A stretch of DNA of 64,000 nucleotides, taken from NCBI RefSeq assembly GCF_014697575.1, contig NZ_JACJSC010000023.1:42446-106445 (forward strand), read 5' to 3'. Position 1 is the stretch's first letter. Every line of letters begins with the position of its first letter. Source of the DNA: Planktothrix sp. FACHB-1365. GTDB taxonomy: Bacteria > Cyanobacteriota > Cyanobacteriia > Cyanobacteriales > Microcoleaceae. Shown here piece by piece: positions 40,682 through 49,962 of the stretch. Both the position numbers and the translations under genes were made by a program. The notes under the pieces are model-generated. The model made no database searches. It worked only from the letters and a program-made list of their open reading frames with translations, and was not told the DNA's origin.

Positions 40682-42952
40682 TTAATCAGTATTAATCCAA
40701 CGTAAAACAGAAGCAATTGCACGATTGACAAAACTATTGGGTTTCTCTTCAATAATTTTGCGTTGAGCTTTATCCCGTTCTAATTCTAACCTAGCAATTA
40801 ATCGTTCTCCTTTTTGGTGACGAACTAACGCTACTAAATAATCATGGGTCAGTTGATATCGATCATCAGGAATATCAGGAATATGTAAAATTAATCCTTC
40901 TTCAACTAAAACTTCTAATAAAGGTTCTATTTTACTAAATTCTGTATCTAATTCTTCCGCTAGTTCTTTGCTAGTTTTTAGCAGGCGGTGTTCTTGCTCG
41001 TTGGTTAACCCATACAAAATTTTAATTGCTGTTCGTTCATTTTTAGCACTACAATCTCGAATAACTTCATCTAAAAAATGTTCTAATAATTTTTGCTTGG
41101 GATGTTCTCCAAGCTGTTCATATTGATTTAAAGTTTGAATATCATGAGCTTGTAATTGAGTCCCAATTAATTGAAGTTCAATGGGTCGGATACGATCAAT
41201 ATCAACGGTTAAATCCCGAAGCAATTGAGACATTAAATCAGGTTCTATTTTAAATTGAGCGCGTTCAATTTGATTTTGAATGAACGTTTGTGCTTGACTT
41301 ACTGTAAAGTTTTCTAAACCATAAATCACCTTTTTGGAGAGAATCTCAGAGTGAATAATATCCTCTAGGTTAGTACGATGAGCGCATTCTAGTAAATAAT
41401 GTAAAGCATCAGTTCTTAAACAAAGTAACACCGTAATTGAAGTCAGCATCAAACTTTCTTTTAAAAATTCATAAAAAGGTAATCGTTGTTCTAACTGCTG
41501 ACAAACCACAAAAAACTCTTCAAACTGATCAAAAATTAATACCGTTGGAATCTGATTTTGATCATTTTGCTTAAGTAAATTTAAAACCGGATTCAAGTTC
41601 CAGGTTTTGGGGTTTGGTTCTCGTAACCAATCCGTATAAATTCGCAGTAAAATAGGTCGAGCAATACTAGGATTTCGAGACCGTTGTTCTAACAACATCG
41701 GGACAATTCCTGCATTGAGTAATGAACTTTTTCCAACGCCAGATTCTCCCTGAAGAACAATCAGTTTATTGTCGGGGTTTTGAATCCGTTCTAATAAAGT
41801 ATGAACATCCTTTAAACGATTAGAATTTTCTATTTCTAAAGCAATAGACTGTTGTTTATGATTCGGGTGGGATTGAGGTTGCAATGTCCGCACCCCAATA
41901 AAAGCTCGTAATCCATATTGATATTCAATTCTAATTTTTTCTTCTTTTAAACGGGAAGCTTGAGTATATAAATCTTGATCCAAATACAGCTTATGTAAGG
42001 CTGTTAAAATTTTTAAATAACCTTTAGGATCATCCTCAACATTGCTTTTTCGTAAAGCTTCTTCTAATTGGTTAACTGTTGTTTGCCATTGTTGAAATTC
42101 CTGTTTGGATTCTGCTAGTAAATAAAGATAAGGATTATGAGATTCTGTGCTGGTACTCATTGGATCATCATAGATTGATTGACCTTGAATTGCTAATGCT
42201 AACTCCGCTAATTGATTGGCGTGTGCCCACTTGGATTCATGCAAAGCAGCTTCGGCTAAAAAGCCATAATCTTGTGCTAATTGGGCTTCTGAACCATAAG
42301 ATATATGTAAATTAATCGCTTTTTGAGCCACTTTTTGTAAGGTTTCCCAGTCTTCTAGGTGTCGTAAAACTTCACCTAATTCTCCAATGAATTTAGAGAC
42401 CAAATCAGGGCGATTAGCTTTTTCAAAAACGGTTATACATTGCTCAAAATAAATTTTTGCTTCTTGCCAATTTATATTTTTTTCTGCGCTGGTATTAGAC
42501 TGAGCTAAAGAGATAAAACATAACCCGACATGAAATAAAATTCCACCCATTTGTTCAATAAATTGATTGGGAAGAATCGTGTCAAGGTCAGGACGAGATA
42601 GCATTTCTAAATCGCCTTGAGCTAAAGCCGATGGCCAATATTCTAAACTGCGACGATAATGATAAAGAGTCGATTCTAAATCTTTATTCTCATAAGCTTC
42701 TCGGCCTAAAATAAATTGTAATCCAGCGATTAAGGTGGGTAATATTTGCTGATAGTTATTTTGTCGGGCTTCTTGAAGAATTGCTTTGAATTCAGGATAA
42801 GATTCTCCCAAAATCACAACATTGGGTTTAAACAGGGGTGTATTTGGATCTAAAATGTCCGTAAAGATCTGCTCAACACAGCGATTGAGAAATAAAATAG
42901 ATGAAGAGGATGTATGACTGGGAACTGGTTTGGGGCCGTTGATATCGCTCAT
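40682..42952 (-). CDS. nSTAND1 NTPase lacking the usual C-terminal repeats
   Basis: 756 residues. The first ~340 are helical and TPR-like (GREAYENKDLESTLYHYRRSLEYW; GELGEVLRHLEDWETLQKVAQKA). The nSTAND1 ATPase follows with Walker A GESGVGKSSLLNAG (~residue 395) and Walker B VLIFDQFEEFF (~475). Downstream is the winged-helix part ending in YQLTHDYLVALVRHQKGERL. Most relatives continue into WD40 or other sensor repeats. Here the protein ends ~35 residues later. The O-acetyltransferase gene begins 4 nt downstream. No signal peptide, so the protein is cytosolic. Confidence 0.85.
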   Translation of the reverse strand: MSDINGPKPVPSHTSSSSILFLNRCVEQIFTDILDPNTPLFKPNVVILGESYPEFKAILQEARQNNYQQILPTLIAGLQFILGREAYENKDLESTLYHYRRSLEYWPSALAQGDLEMLSRPDLDTILPNQFIEQMGGILFHVGLCFISLAQSNTSAEKNINWQEAKIYFEQCITVFEKANRPDLVSKFIGELGEVLRHLEDWETLQKVAQKAINLHISYGSEAQLAQDYGFLAEAALHESKWAHANQLAELALAIQGQSIYDDPMSTSTESHNPYLYLLAESKQEFQQWQTTVNQLEEALRKSNVEDDPKGYLKILTALHKLYLDQDLYTQASRLKEEKIRIEYQYGLRAFIGVRTLQPQSHPNHKQQSIALEIENSNRLKDVHTLLERIQNPDNKLIVLQGESGVGKSSLLNAGIVPMLLEQRSRNPSIARPILLRIYTDWLREPNPKTWNLNPVLNLLKQNDQNQIPTVLIFDQFEEFFVVCQQLEQRLPFYEFLKESLMLTSITVLLCLRTDALHYLLECAHRTNLEDIIHSEILSKKVIYGLENFTVSQAQTFIQNQIERAQFKIEPDLMSQLLRDLTVDIDRIRPIELQLIGTQLQAHDIQTLNQYEQLGEHPKQKLLEHFLDEVIRDCSAKNERTAIKILYGLTNEQEHRLLKTSKELAEELDTEFSKIEPLLEVLVEEGLILHIPDIPDDRYQLTHDYLVALVRHQKGERLIARLELERDKAQRKIIEEKPNSFVNRAIASVLRWINTD

Positions 42953-43040
42953 ACTATTGCCTCAAATCGGGCGCGATCACTTAAATTATTAATAGTGTGA
43001 CATTTTTTAGAGGAAAAAACAACTGTTTTGACTAGAATCA

Positions 43041-43070
43041 GGGTATCCCTACTGATACCAAAGGATACCC
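43041..43070 (-). terminator. Hairpin after the solute-binding protein gene
   Basis: GGGTATCC (43041-43048) pairs with GGATACCC (43063-43070), with a 14-nt loop, between the solute-binding gene stop and the nSTAND1 start. Confidence 0.5.
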
Positions 43071-43118
43071 CTTTAAACCTTAAACCGTTGGGTTAGCTCT
43101 ATCTGCAATTTTACTCAA

Positions 43119-43976
43119 CTATAATAGGCATTTATTATGAGCCGCTTCTAAAGTTTTCACATACTCAGAATTCTTGCCATACAGTCCTGTTAAGATATTA
43201 ACGGTTTCTTCGATTAATATCAAAGAATTGACGGTATTGATCCAAGATATATCTCCTTCAGGAAGAATCATGCCATAAAATTCACAAGTTAGAGGTTCCT
43301 GGGGAACTAAAGCATAATCTTGAGTGGAAATGGCTGGATTTCTTAATACTTCCCCAATTAATAATAATCCATCACTGGCAAAGGCATTCAGACGACCTTG
43401 AACCACATCTTCCACAGCATTTTTTCGACCGTCAACTCCTGGATATTCCACAACTTTTGCTAAAGAATAACGACTGCTAATAAACTGTTGAGTTAAAGAG
43501 GCAGGTAGAACCCCAATGGAAATATTTTCTAAAGCTCCTGATGGTTGAATATAAGCTTGGTTATCCGGTCGAACTAATAAATGAACTCCCGTTGCTAAAA
43601 AGCGATCAGAATAGACAATTCCAGGGGGAAGATTTCGCATAATTGTATTAGGGCCACATTCTAAATGCACTTTTCCCTCTTTTACCAATTGTTCTCGATT
43701 TTCCAAGGTTGAGGGGATGAATTGTACCTCAATCGGTTGATTGAGTTGTAACTGATCTTGTAATCGTTTTCCTAATAATTCCATTAATTCAATACAATAT
43801 CCTTCCCATTTTCCATCGGCAGAAACAAATCCTAATGGGGGTGCATCTTGCCGAATTCCAGCTTTTAAAACTCCGGTTCTTTTGATGTCTTCTAAAACTG
43901 TTCCAGCTAAACTGGGTAACGGTAAAAGTACCGATAAAATTAAACTCAATGCCATCGTGGCTAGTTTGGTTTTCAT
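43119..43976 (-). CDS. Periplasmic solute-binding protein, family 3
   Basis: 285 residues. A signal peptide (MKTKLATMALSLILSVLLPLPSLAG) precedes a type-3 binding fold: VLKAGIRQDAPPLGFV, GYCIELMELLGKRL, LECGPNTIMR and TGVHLLVRP. These proteins capture amino acids or similar ligands for ABC uptake, or act as sensors. No permease gene is adjacent, so the transporter partner is unknown. Start at 43976 fits the signal peptide; the longer frame from 44081 adds 35 residues without one. Confidence 0.85.
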   Translation of the reverse strand: MKTKLATMALSLILSVLLPLPSLAGTVLEDIKRTGVLKAGIRQDAPPLGFVSADGKWEGYCIELMELLGKRLQDQLQLNQPIEVQFIPSTLENREQLVKEGKVHLECGPNTIMRNLPPGIVYSDRFLATGVHLLVRPDNQAYIQPSGALENISIGVLPASLTQQFISSRYSLAKVVEYPGVDGRKNAVEDVVQGRLNAFASDGLLLIGEVLRNPAISTQDYALVPQEPLTCEFYGMILPEGDISWINTVNSLILIEETVNILTGLYGKNSEYVKTLEAAHNKCLL

Positions 43977-44133
43977 GTTATGATAGATCCCTACAAACAC
44001 AGTAATCGAATCTAGCTTACCGCAAAAATGATCAGTCAGCCGGAACAGATCTAGCCGTTGTAAACGGGATTCAGTTGGCAAGGGACAAGGAAAACGGTAA
44101 TATTTTTTAATCCCAACAGAGTAGTAACAGAAT

Positions 44134-45564
44134 ATGGATTACGATTTAGTGATTATTGGTGCCGGAGTTGGTGGACATGGGGCTGCTATCCATGCCGTCG
44201 GTTGTGGCTTAAAAACCGCGATTGTTGAAGTAGCTGAAATGGGAGGAACCTGTGTAAACCGGGGCTGCATTCCCTCCAAAGCGTTATTAGCCGCATCAGG
44301 ACGAGTTAGAGAATTACACGACACCCATCACTTAAAAAACTTAGGGATTCAGTTAGGACAAGTCAGTTTTGATCGTCAACAAATTGCCAGCCATGCTAAC
44401 AATATTGTCACTAAAATTCGGGGTGACATGACCAATAGTTTAAAACGCTTAGGCATTGATGTCATTCAAGGTTGGGGAAAGGTTGCAGGGCCGAATAAAG
44501 TCACCGTTGAAACCAGCAATGGTGAAAAAATAATTACGGCTAAAGATATTATTTTAGCACCGGGTTCTGTGCCCTTTGTACCCCCTGGAATTACGATTGA
44601 TCATCAAACGGTTTTTACCAGTGATGAAGCGATTAAATTAGAATCCCTGCCGCAATGGATTGCCATTATTGGAAGCGGTTATATTGGATTAGAATTTTCT
44701 GATGTTTATACCGCTTTAGGTTGTGAAGTGACGATGATTGAAGCGTTGGATCAATTAATGCCAACCTTCGATCCTGATATTGCTAAATTAGCCCAACGAG
44801 TTTTAATTACGCCTCGTGATATTGAAACCAAAGTTGGCAAATTAGCCTTAAAAGTTACCCCCGGTTCTCCGGTTATTATTGAGTTAGCAGATACTAAAAC
44901 CAAAGAGGTTGAAGAAGTCTTAGAAGTGGATGCTTGTTTAGTCGCCACCGGACGCATTCCTGTTAGTAAAAACTTAGGGTTAGAATCGGTTCATGTCGAA
45001 CCCATTCGGGGCGGTTTTATTCCCACCAATGATCACTTAGAAGTGTTATCTGGTGGTGAACCTGTTCCCCATTTATGGGCAATTGGAGATGCTACGGGTA
45101 AAATGATGTTAGCCCATGCTGCATCCGCCCAAGGAATTGCTGTTGTAGAAACAATTTGTGGGCGTTCTCGTCAAGTCGATTATCGCAGTATTCCCGCCGC
45201 AGCGTTTACCCATCCAGAAATTAGTTATGTCGGTTTAACCGAACCCGCCGCTAAAGAATTGGGAGAAAAAGAAGGGTTTGAAATTGCTACGGTCAGAACT
45301 TATTTTAAGGGTAATTCTAAAGCCATTGCAGAAGGAGAAACGGAAGGAATGGCTAAAGTGATTTACCGTAAAGATACGGGTGAATTGTTAGGGGTTCATA
45401 TCTTTGGTCTTCATGCTTCTGATTTAATTCAAGAAGCCGCAAATGCCATGTATCAACGTCAATCTGTTCACGATTTAGTCTTTTCTGTTCATACCCATCC
45501 TACCCTTTCAGAAGTGTTAGATGAAGCGTATAAACGGGCTGTTGTTGGGGTTGGCGGTCATTAA
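44134..45564 (+). CDS. lpdA: Dihydrolipoyl dehydrogenase (E3)
   Basis: An FAD enzyme that reoxidises lipoyl groups of the pyruvate dehydrogenase and glycine-cleavage complexes, passing electrons to NAD+. It is 476 residues. [11 protein letters not shown]-binding motif at the N-terminus, redox-active Cys40/Cys45 ([11 protein letters not shown]), NAD-binding [13 protein letters not shown] and the C-terminal [13 protein letters not shown] with the catalytic His-Glu pair. It stands alone, as is usual in cyanobacteria. Confidence 0.95.
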   Translation: MDYDLVIIGAGVGGHGAAIHAVGCGLKTAIVEVAEMGGTCVNRGCIPSKALLAASGRVRELHDTHHLKNLGIQLGQVSFDRQQIASHANNIVTKIRGDMTNSLKRLGIDVIQGWGKVAGPNKVTVETSNGEKIITAKDIILAPGSVPFVPPGITIDHQTVFTSDEAIKLESLPQWIAIIGSGYIGLEFSDVYTALGCEVTMIEALDQLMPTFDPDIAKLAQRVLITPRDIETKVGKLALKVTPGSPVIIELADTKTKEVEEVLEVDACLVATGRIPVSKNLGLESVHVEPIRGGFIPTNDHLEVLSGGEPVPHLWAIGDATGKMMLAHAASAQGIAVVETICGRSRQVDYRSIPAAAFTHPEISYVGLTEPAAKELGEKEGFEIATVRTYFKGNSKAIAEGETEGMAKVIYRKDTGELLGVHIFGLHASDLIQEAANAMYQRQSVHDLVFSVHTHPTLSEVLDEAYKRAVVGVGGH

Positions 45565-45590
45565 TTAATTGATCTGATTAAACCCCGTAA

Positions 45591-45609
45591 GGGCAGGGTT
45601 TTCCTGCCC
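45591..45609 (+). terminator. Hairpin after lpdA
   Basis: GGGCAGG and CCTGCCC form a 7-bp stem with a 5-nt loop, 27 bp after the lpdA stop. No strong T-tract. Confidence 0.5.
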
Positions 45610-45782
45610 AAATTTAAACCTCGTAGGTGTCCCCCTTGTCTTCTTGTCCCCTCATCTTCCCATCAAAGTTAAGAAACATCAAGAAATATTAACGGGAATC
45701 GTTAGAATTGATATAGCGACAGAATCCTGTCTGAGACTTAACGGCTGATTCTGTTGCGAATCAACTCGCACCCGCATCTGTC

Positions 45783-47453
45783 ATGTTAACTGGCCCAAAA
45801 GAGGAAACTGCACAACGTAATGGTGAGGTTAAACATCCCGTTCAGTTTTCGGAAGTTCCCCAACGGCGATGGAAACCCTGGATTATTGCAGTGCTGGCGA
45901 CAGGACTGTTGAGCATTCCCGTTGCGTTGCATTTGGTTAAAAGTCGTTCCCAAGTGAATCCAGATCTGATCACAGCCCTGACGGTTCCTGTGGAAGCGAA
46001 GGATTTAACCGTTAAAATCACCGCTAGTGGTGTGGTGCAACCTGTCCGCCGGGTGAACCTCAGCCCCAAAACCCAAGGGCGGTTAGCACAATTATATGTC
46101 GAACAAGGCGATCGCGTCCAAGCCGGAGAAGTGGTCGCTCGGATGGAAAGTGGCGAAATTGAAGCCCAACTCCAGCAAGCCGAAGCTCGTTTAGACCGTG
46201 CTCAAGCTAATTTAGACAAACTGCAAACGGGAACCCGACCAGAAGAAATAGACCAAGCCCAGGCTCGGTTAAATCAAGTGAAAGCGAATTTAGCTCAACT
46301 GCGAGCGGGAAGTCGTCCCGAAGAAATTGCTCAAGCTCAAGCTCGTTTAAGGGAAGCTCAAGCTCGGTTTAAAGACGCTCAATCTGGTAGTTTAAATGAT
46401 GAGATTGCCCAAGCAAAAGCCCGAATTGATGCTAACGAAGCTGAATTAAAATTAGCATCAGAACGGGTACGACGCTATCAAGATTTAAAAGGAGAAGGGG
46501 CAATTTCTCAGGATCAATTAGATGAATATTTGCGGGATGAACGACGGTTACAAGCTGGACAAAATGAAGCTGAAAAACGCTTAGAACAATTACAAGAAAG
46601 TCGGCGATCGCAAATTCAACAACGACAAGCCAATGTTGAACAAGAACGTCAAGCTTTAAATCAATTAGAAAAAGGAGCTCGTTCTGAAGAAATTGACCGG
46701 GCGGAAGCTGAAGTGGCGGAAGCTGAAAGTAAATTAAACGAGTTATTAAATGGGACTCGTTCTGAAGAAATTGCCACTGCAAAGGCTGAAGTTGATGAAG
46801 CGAAAGGTCAAGTTAAATTTTATCAAGTGCAACTAGAAGATACTAAAGTTCGTGCTCCCTTTGCCGGAATTATTACCCAACGTTATGCCGTTGAAGGGGC
46901 GTTTGTGACTCCGGCGACTTCGGCTTCTGATGCCAGTTCGGCGACCTCGACTTCAATTGTCGCCTTAGCGAAAGATTTAGAAGTGTTAGCGAAAATTCCA
47001 GAGGCAGATATTGCTCAAATTAAACCCAATCAACCTGTTGAAATTATTGCCGATTCTTATCCCGATCAAGTGTTTAAAGGTCGAGTTAATCTGATTGCAC
47101 CCGAAGCCGTTAAAGAACGGGATGTTACCTTATTTCAAGCTCGAATTTTGATCGAAACAGGAAAAGATCAACTTCAGTCGGGAATGAATGTGGATTTACG
47201 GTTTATTGGGGAGAAACTTAAACAAGCGTTAGTTGTTCCCACCGTTGCCATTGTCACCAATAAAGGTCAATCGGGGGTATTACTTCCTGATGAAAATAAT
47301 AAACCAGAATTTCACCCCGTTACTATTGGTTCTCAAATGGGGAATCAAATTCAAGTGTTAAAAGGGTTACAACCGGGAGAACGAGTGTTTATCGAGTTAC
47401 CCAAGGGACAAAAATTAGAGGATATTTTTAAAGGAAAAATTGATCAACCCTAG
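45783..47453 (+). CDS. HlyD-family periplasmic adaptor (membrane fusion protein)
   Basis: 556 residues. One N-terminal membrane helix (WIIAVLATGLLSIPVALHLV, ~33-52), a split lipoyl domain (RLAQLYVEQGDRVQAGEVVARME), a very long heptad coiled coil (~130-350) with three tandem copies of the GTRPEEIDQAQARL pattern, then the beta-barrel (APFAGIITQRYAVEGAFV) and a membrane-proximal part. It should link an inner-membrane efflux pump or DevC-type ABC transporter to an outer-membrane channel. No pump gene is adjacent in this window. Confidence 0.88.
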   Translation: MLTGPKEETAQRNGEVKHPVQFSEVPQRRWKPWIIAVLATGLLSIPVALHLVKSRSQVNPDLITALTVPVEAKDLTVKITASGVVQPVRRVNLSPKTQGRLAQLYVEQGDRVQAGEVVARMESGEIEAQLQQAEARLDRAQANLDKLQTGTRPEEIDQAQARLNQVKANLAQLRAGSRPEEIAQAQARLREAQARFKDAQSGSLNDEIAQAKARIDANEAELKLASERVRRYQDLKGEGAISQDQLDEYLRDERRLQAGQNEAEKRLEQLQESRRSQIQQRQANVEQERQALNQLEKGARSEEIDRAEAEVAEAESKLNELLNGTRSEEIATAKAEVDEAKGQVKFYQVQLEDTKVRAPFAGIITQRYAVEGAFVTPATSASDASSATSTSIVALAKDLEVLAKIPEADIAQIKPNQPVEIIADSYPDQVFKGRVNLIAPEAVKERDVTLFQARILIETGKDQLQSGMNVDLRFIGEKLKQALVVPTVAIVTNKGQSGVLLPDENNKPEFHPVTIGSQMGNQIQVLKGLQPGERVFIELPKGQKLEDIFKGKIDQP

Positions 47454-47540
47454 AAGTAGATTTAGGAAGTTTTCGGATTAGAATTTCCGATGGATATGAA
47501 CTTGTACCTCCAGATAAATTGAGGGCGTTTTTATCCTTAA

Positions 47541-48980
47541 TCATCGGGATTCTTCTTCGGAACTTTCGGAAATTTCAGGACTATCAATATCAGGAGATTC
47601 TTCAACTTCTGGGAAACTCAGGGTTTCTGGTATTGTATCCAGGGTTTCGGGTTGGAGCATCCGAATTTCGATTTGATCTAAACGAGGGCCATCAGTTGAA
47701 AGAACTGTAAATTCTAAATCATGATAACGGAATGTTTCACCGACGGTGGGAATTTTTTGAAGTTGATAAATTAAAAATCCTCCTAAAGTTTGATATTCTT
47801 CTGTTAAGGGTAAGTTTAAATCTAAACGTTCATTCAGTTCTTCTAAGTCTAATTGAGCTTGAACTAAAAAGGTTTGTTCATCAACAAATTGAACGGTAAT
47901 ATCTTCTGCTTCTGTGGGGTCAGAGCGATCGCCAATAATTTCAGCAATTAAATCTTGAATCGTGACTAATCCCGCCGTTCCACCAAATTCATCCACCACA
48001 ATCACTAATTGTAACTGCGATCGCTGCATTAAAGATAATAACTCATTCAACGGAATTTGTTCAGAAATAAATCGCGCTGGGCGTACCCAAGGCGTAATTA
48101 AACTATTTTGAGATAATACCCCATCCGCTAAAGGTTTAGCTAAATCTCGAAAATCAATGGTTCCTAAAATATCATCTAAAGATTCCCCCATAATTGGATA
48201 ACGAGAATGATTAGAAATCATCATTTCATTCAGCAATATTTGAAATGTGGCATCACTGGGAATAGCAACAATACTGGTACGAGGAACCATAATTTCTTCC
48301 GCCACCACATCCCCAAATTCAAACACATTATTTAATAATTGCCGTTCTTCAGCTTCTAAACCAATGGATTCACTGGATGTGGTAATAATTAATTGCAATT
48401 CTTCCGGCGTAACTCGTGTGTAGGGTTGTCCACTAAACTGAATTCCACAGAGTTGTAATAACCACCGGGTAGATTGATTTAAACTCCAAACAAAGGGTTT
48501 AAAAAAACGAGCGATCGCTAAACTCGGAGGAGCTAAAAACCGAGATAACTGTTCAGGATAAACTAATGCTAAAGACTTGGGATATAATTCTCCTAAAACA
48601 ATTTGTAAATAAGCAATTAAGAAAAAGGCAAAAATCGGCAATACTAAAGAATGAGCGATCGCCTCTTGAAAAGCAGCAGGGAGAGGTAAAGGCGTCAGGA
48701 TATCCTTTAACGTCATCGCCACCGTTGCTTCTCCAATCCATCCTAAAGCCAAACTTGAAAGGGTAATTCCTAACTGAGTGGTCGAAAGAAATAAATCGAT
48801 TCGGCGTTGCAATTGTTGAACTGTTTTTGCTGGAGCATCTCCTTCATCTACCAGTTGATTAATTCGCGATCGCCTCACCGAAACCATCGAGAATTCGGCG
48901 GTTACAAAAAAGGCATTAATTGTAATTAAAAATAGCACTGAGAACAATCGCCCCAGTACATCTTGAGTTGTCAGAGTCAT
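47541..48980 (-). CDS. HlyC/CorC-family transporter-associated protein (CNNM/DUF21-CBS)
   Basis: 479 residues. DUF21/CNNM membrane domain (~1-190) with helices such as FLITINAFFVTAEFSMVSVRR, a CBS pair (~210-330, VPRTSIVAIPSDATFQILLN and LIVVVDEFGGTAGLVTIQDL) and a C-terminal CorC/HlyC domain. Relatives influence Mg2+ or Co2+ transport; the old 'hemolysin' name is misleading. The acidic C-terminal tail (~435-479) is low complexity. Confidence 0.9.
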   Translation of the reverse strand: MTLTTQDVLGRLFSVLFLITINAFFVTAEFSMVSVRRSRINQLVDEGDAPAKTVQQLQRRIDLFLSTTQLGITLSSLALGWIGEATVAMTLKDILTPLPLPAAFQEAIAHSLVLPIFAFFLIAYLQIVLGELYPKSLALVYPEQLSRFLAPPSLAIARFFKPFVWSLNQSTRWLLQLCGIQFSGQPYTRVTPEELQLIITTSSESIGLEAEERQLLNNVFEFGDVVAEEIMVPRTSIVAIPSDATFQILLNEMMISNHSRYPIMGESLDDILGTIDFRDLAKPLADGVLSQNSLITPWVRPARFISEQIPLNELLSLMQRSQLQLVIVVDEFGGTAGLVTIQDLIAEIIGDRSDPTEAEDITVQFVDEQTFLVQAQLDLEELNERLDLNLPLTEEYQTLGGFLIYQLQKIPTVGETFRYHDLEFTVLSTDGPRLDQIEIRMLQPETLDTIPETLSFPEVEESPDIDSPEISESSEEESR

Positions 48981-49008
48981 GAATCACCTTTTCAGAAAAT
49001 CCAGAAGT

Positions 49009-49704
49009 CTATTGAGCCACTGGAATTCCTGACATCTGTAACTGCATTTTTTGGTCAGGATAATCGGTTAAACTCATGGTCAATTCTTTAGAATTTTCGA
49101 CTAATGCTGTCGGAATTGTAACGGTTCCTGAATAGACTTTGCTATTGGGAGGTAATTGACCCGGTAATTCTTCAACACTCGCACTCAAAGCTCGACCCTT
49201 ATCATCGGTAACATTTAAAAAACTATAAAGAAAGCGCACCGACTGTTGACTTTCATTTTTTAAATTAACACTTAAAACTAAAGAATTGCCCTGACGAGTC
49301 GCCTCCATTACTTCCAAACTCACCCCCCCATCACGGCTGACAATGGGAAACACCGATTTATTATTCGCTGATGCTGAGGCGGCGTTTTCAGTTTTCGGCT
49401 TTTGGGCTTGAGCAGAATTCGGCTTCTTGGCATTTTTGCCAGCACTTGCCACTTCTGTATCTTTGCCTTCCATACGTTTCTTGACCGTTGCCAAGATATC
49501 CTTTTCTTGCAGTAAGATCACGCCCTCATGGCGAGTGCCATTTTTACTTTTATTGGCTAAGTTGTTGGGGCGTACATCCGGTTGTGTAATTTCTTTTAAC
49601 GCAGAACGACCCAAACCATAACCCCAAACCGCGCTGGTGAAGCCAGCCCCAAACATCATGGTCAGTAAAACGACAGTCAGAACAACAGTTGAATTTAGTC
49701 CCAT
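49009..49704 (-). CDS. Hypothetical membrane-anchored protein with Ig-like C-terminus
   Basis: 231 residues, family not recognised. One N-terminal membrane helix (VVLTVVLLTMMFGAGFTSAVW) is followed by an Ala/Lys/Asn-rich linker (~75-118) and a C-terminal beta sandwich-like domain (~120-225; GNSLVLSVNLKNESQQSVRF, VYSGTVTIPTALV) that resembles DUF4352-type Ig folds. It probably faces the periplasm. It is 28 bp upstream of the CorC-type gene on the same strand, so the two may be co-transcribed. Confidence 0.65.
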   Translation of the reverse strand: MGLNSTVVLTVVLLTMMFGAGFTSAVWGYGLGRSALKEITQPDVRPNNLANKSKNGTRHEGVILLQEKDILATVKKRMEGKDTEVASAGKNAKKPNSAQAQKPKTENAASASANNKSVFPIVSRDGGVSLEVMEATRQGNSLVLSVNLKNESQQSVRFLYSFLNVTDDKGRALSASVEELPGQLPPNSKVYSGTVTIPTALVENSKELTMSLTDYPDQKMQLQMSGIPVAQ

Positions 49705-49841
49705 CTCAAGATTTAGATATGATTTAACTCGCTATTTTAACGGCTAATGCCTTGAGGATATGCTATCACCTACACAGCCGACTCAAAATTTAAGCCGAAT
49801 TAACAATCTTACCTGTGGGTATGGTATTCTATATATTGGAA

Positions 49842-49914
49842 GCGCCCTTGGCCGATTGGGGAGGCAGCGAACTCATAATTCGCCTTCAGACTGGTTCGAT
49901 TCCAGTAGGGCGCA
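49842..49914 (+). tRNA. tRNA-Ile(CAU), possibly tRNA-Met(CAU)
   Basis: Acceptor GCGCCCT (49842-49848) pairs with AGGGCGC (49907-49913), discriminator A. The anticodon stem GCGAA/TTCGC encloses CTCATAA with anticodon CAT at 49874-49876. The T arm is ACTGG-TTCGATT-CCAGT. CCA is not encoded. G1:C72 and the lack of three GC pairs in the anticodon stem exclude initiator tRNA. The TGGCCGA and ACTCATAATT segments resemble chloroplast trnI-CAU, whose C34 becomes lysidine to read AUA. I therefore prefer Ile over elongator Met. Confidence 0.8.
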
Positions 49915-49962
49915 CTTAAGTTATATCCTGAAATCTCTCACTGTGAAGGCGAATTACAGATT

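Noticed and set aside
49842..49914. Initiator tRNA-fMet
   Set aside because: It has a G1:C72 pair and lacks the three GC pairs in the anticodon stem that mark initiators.
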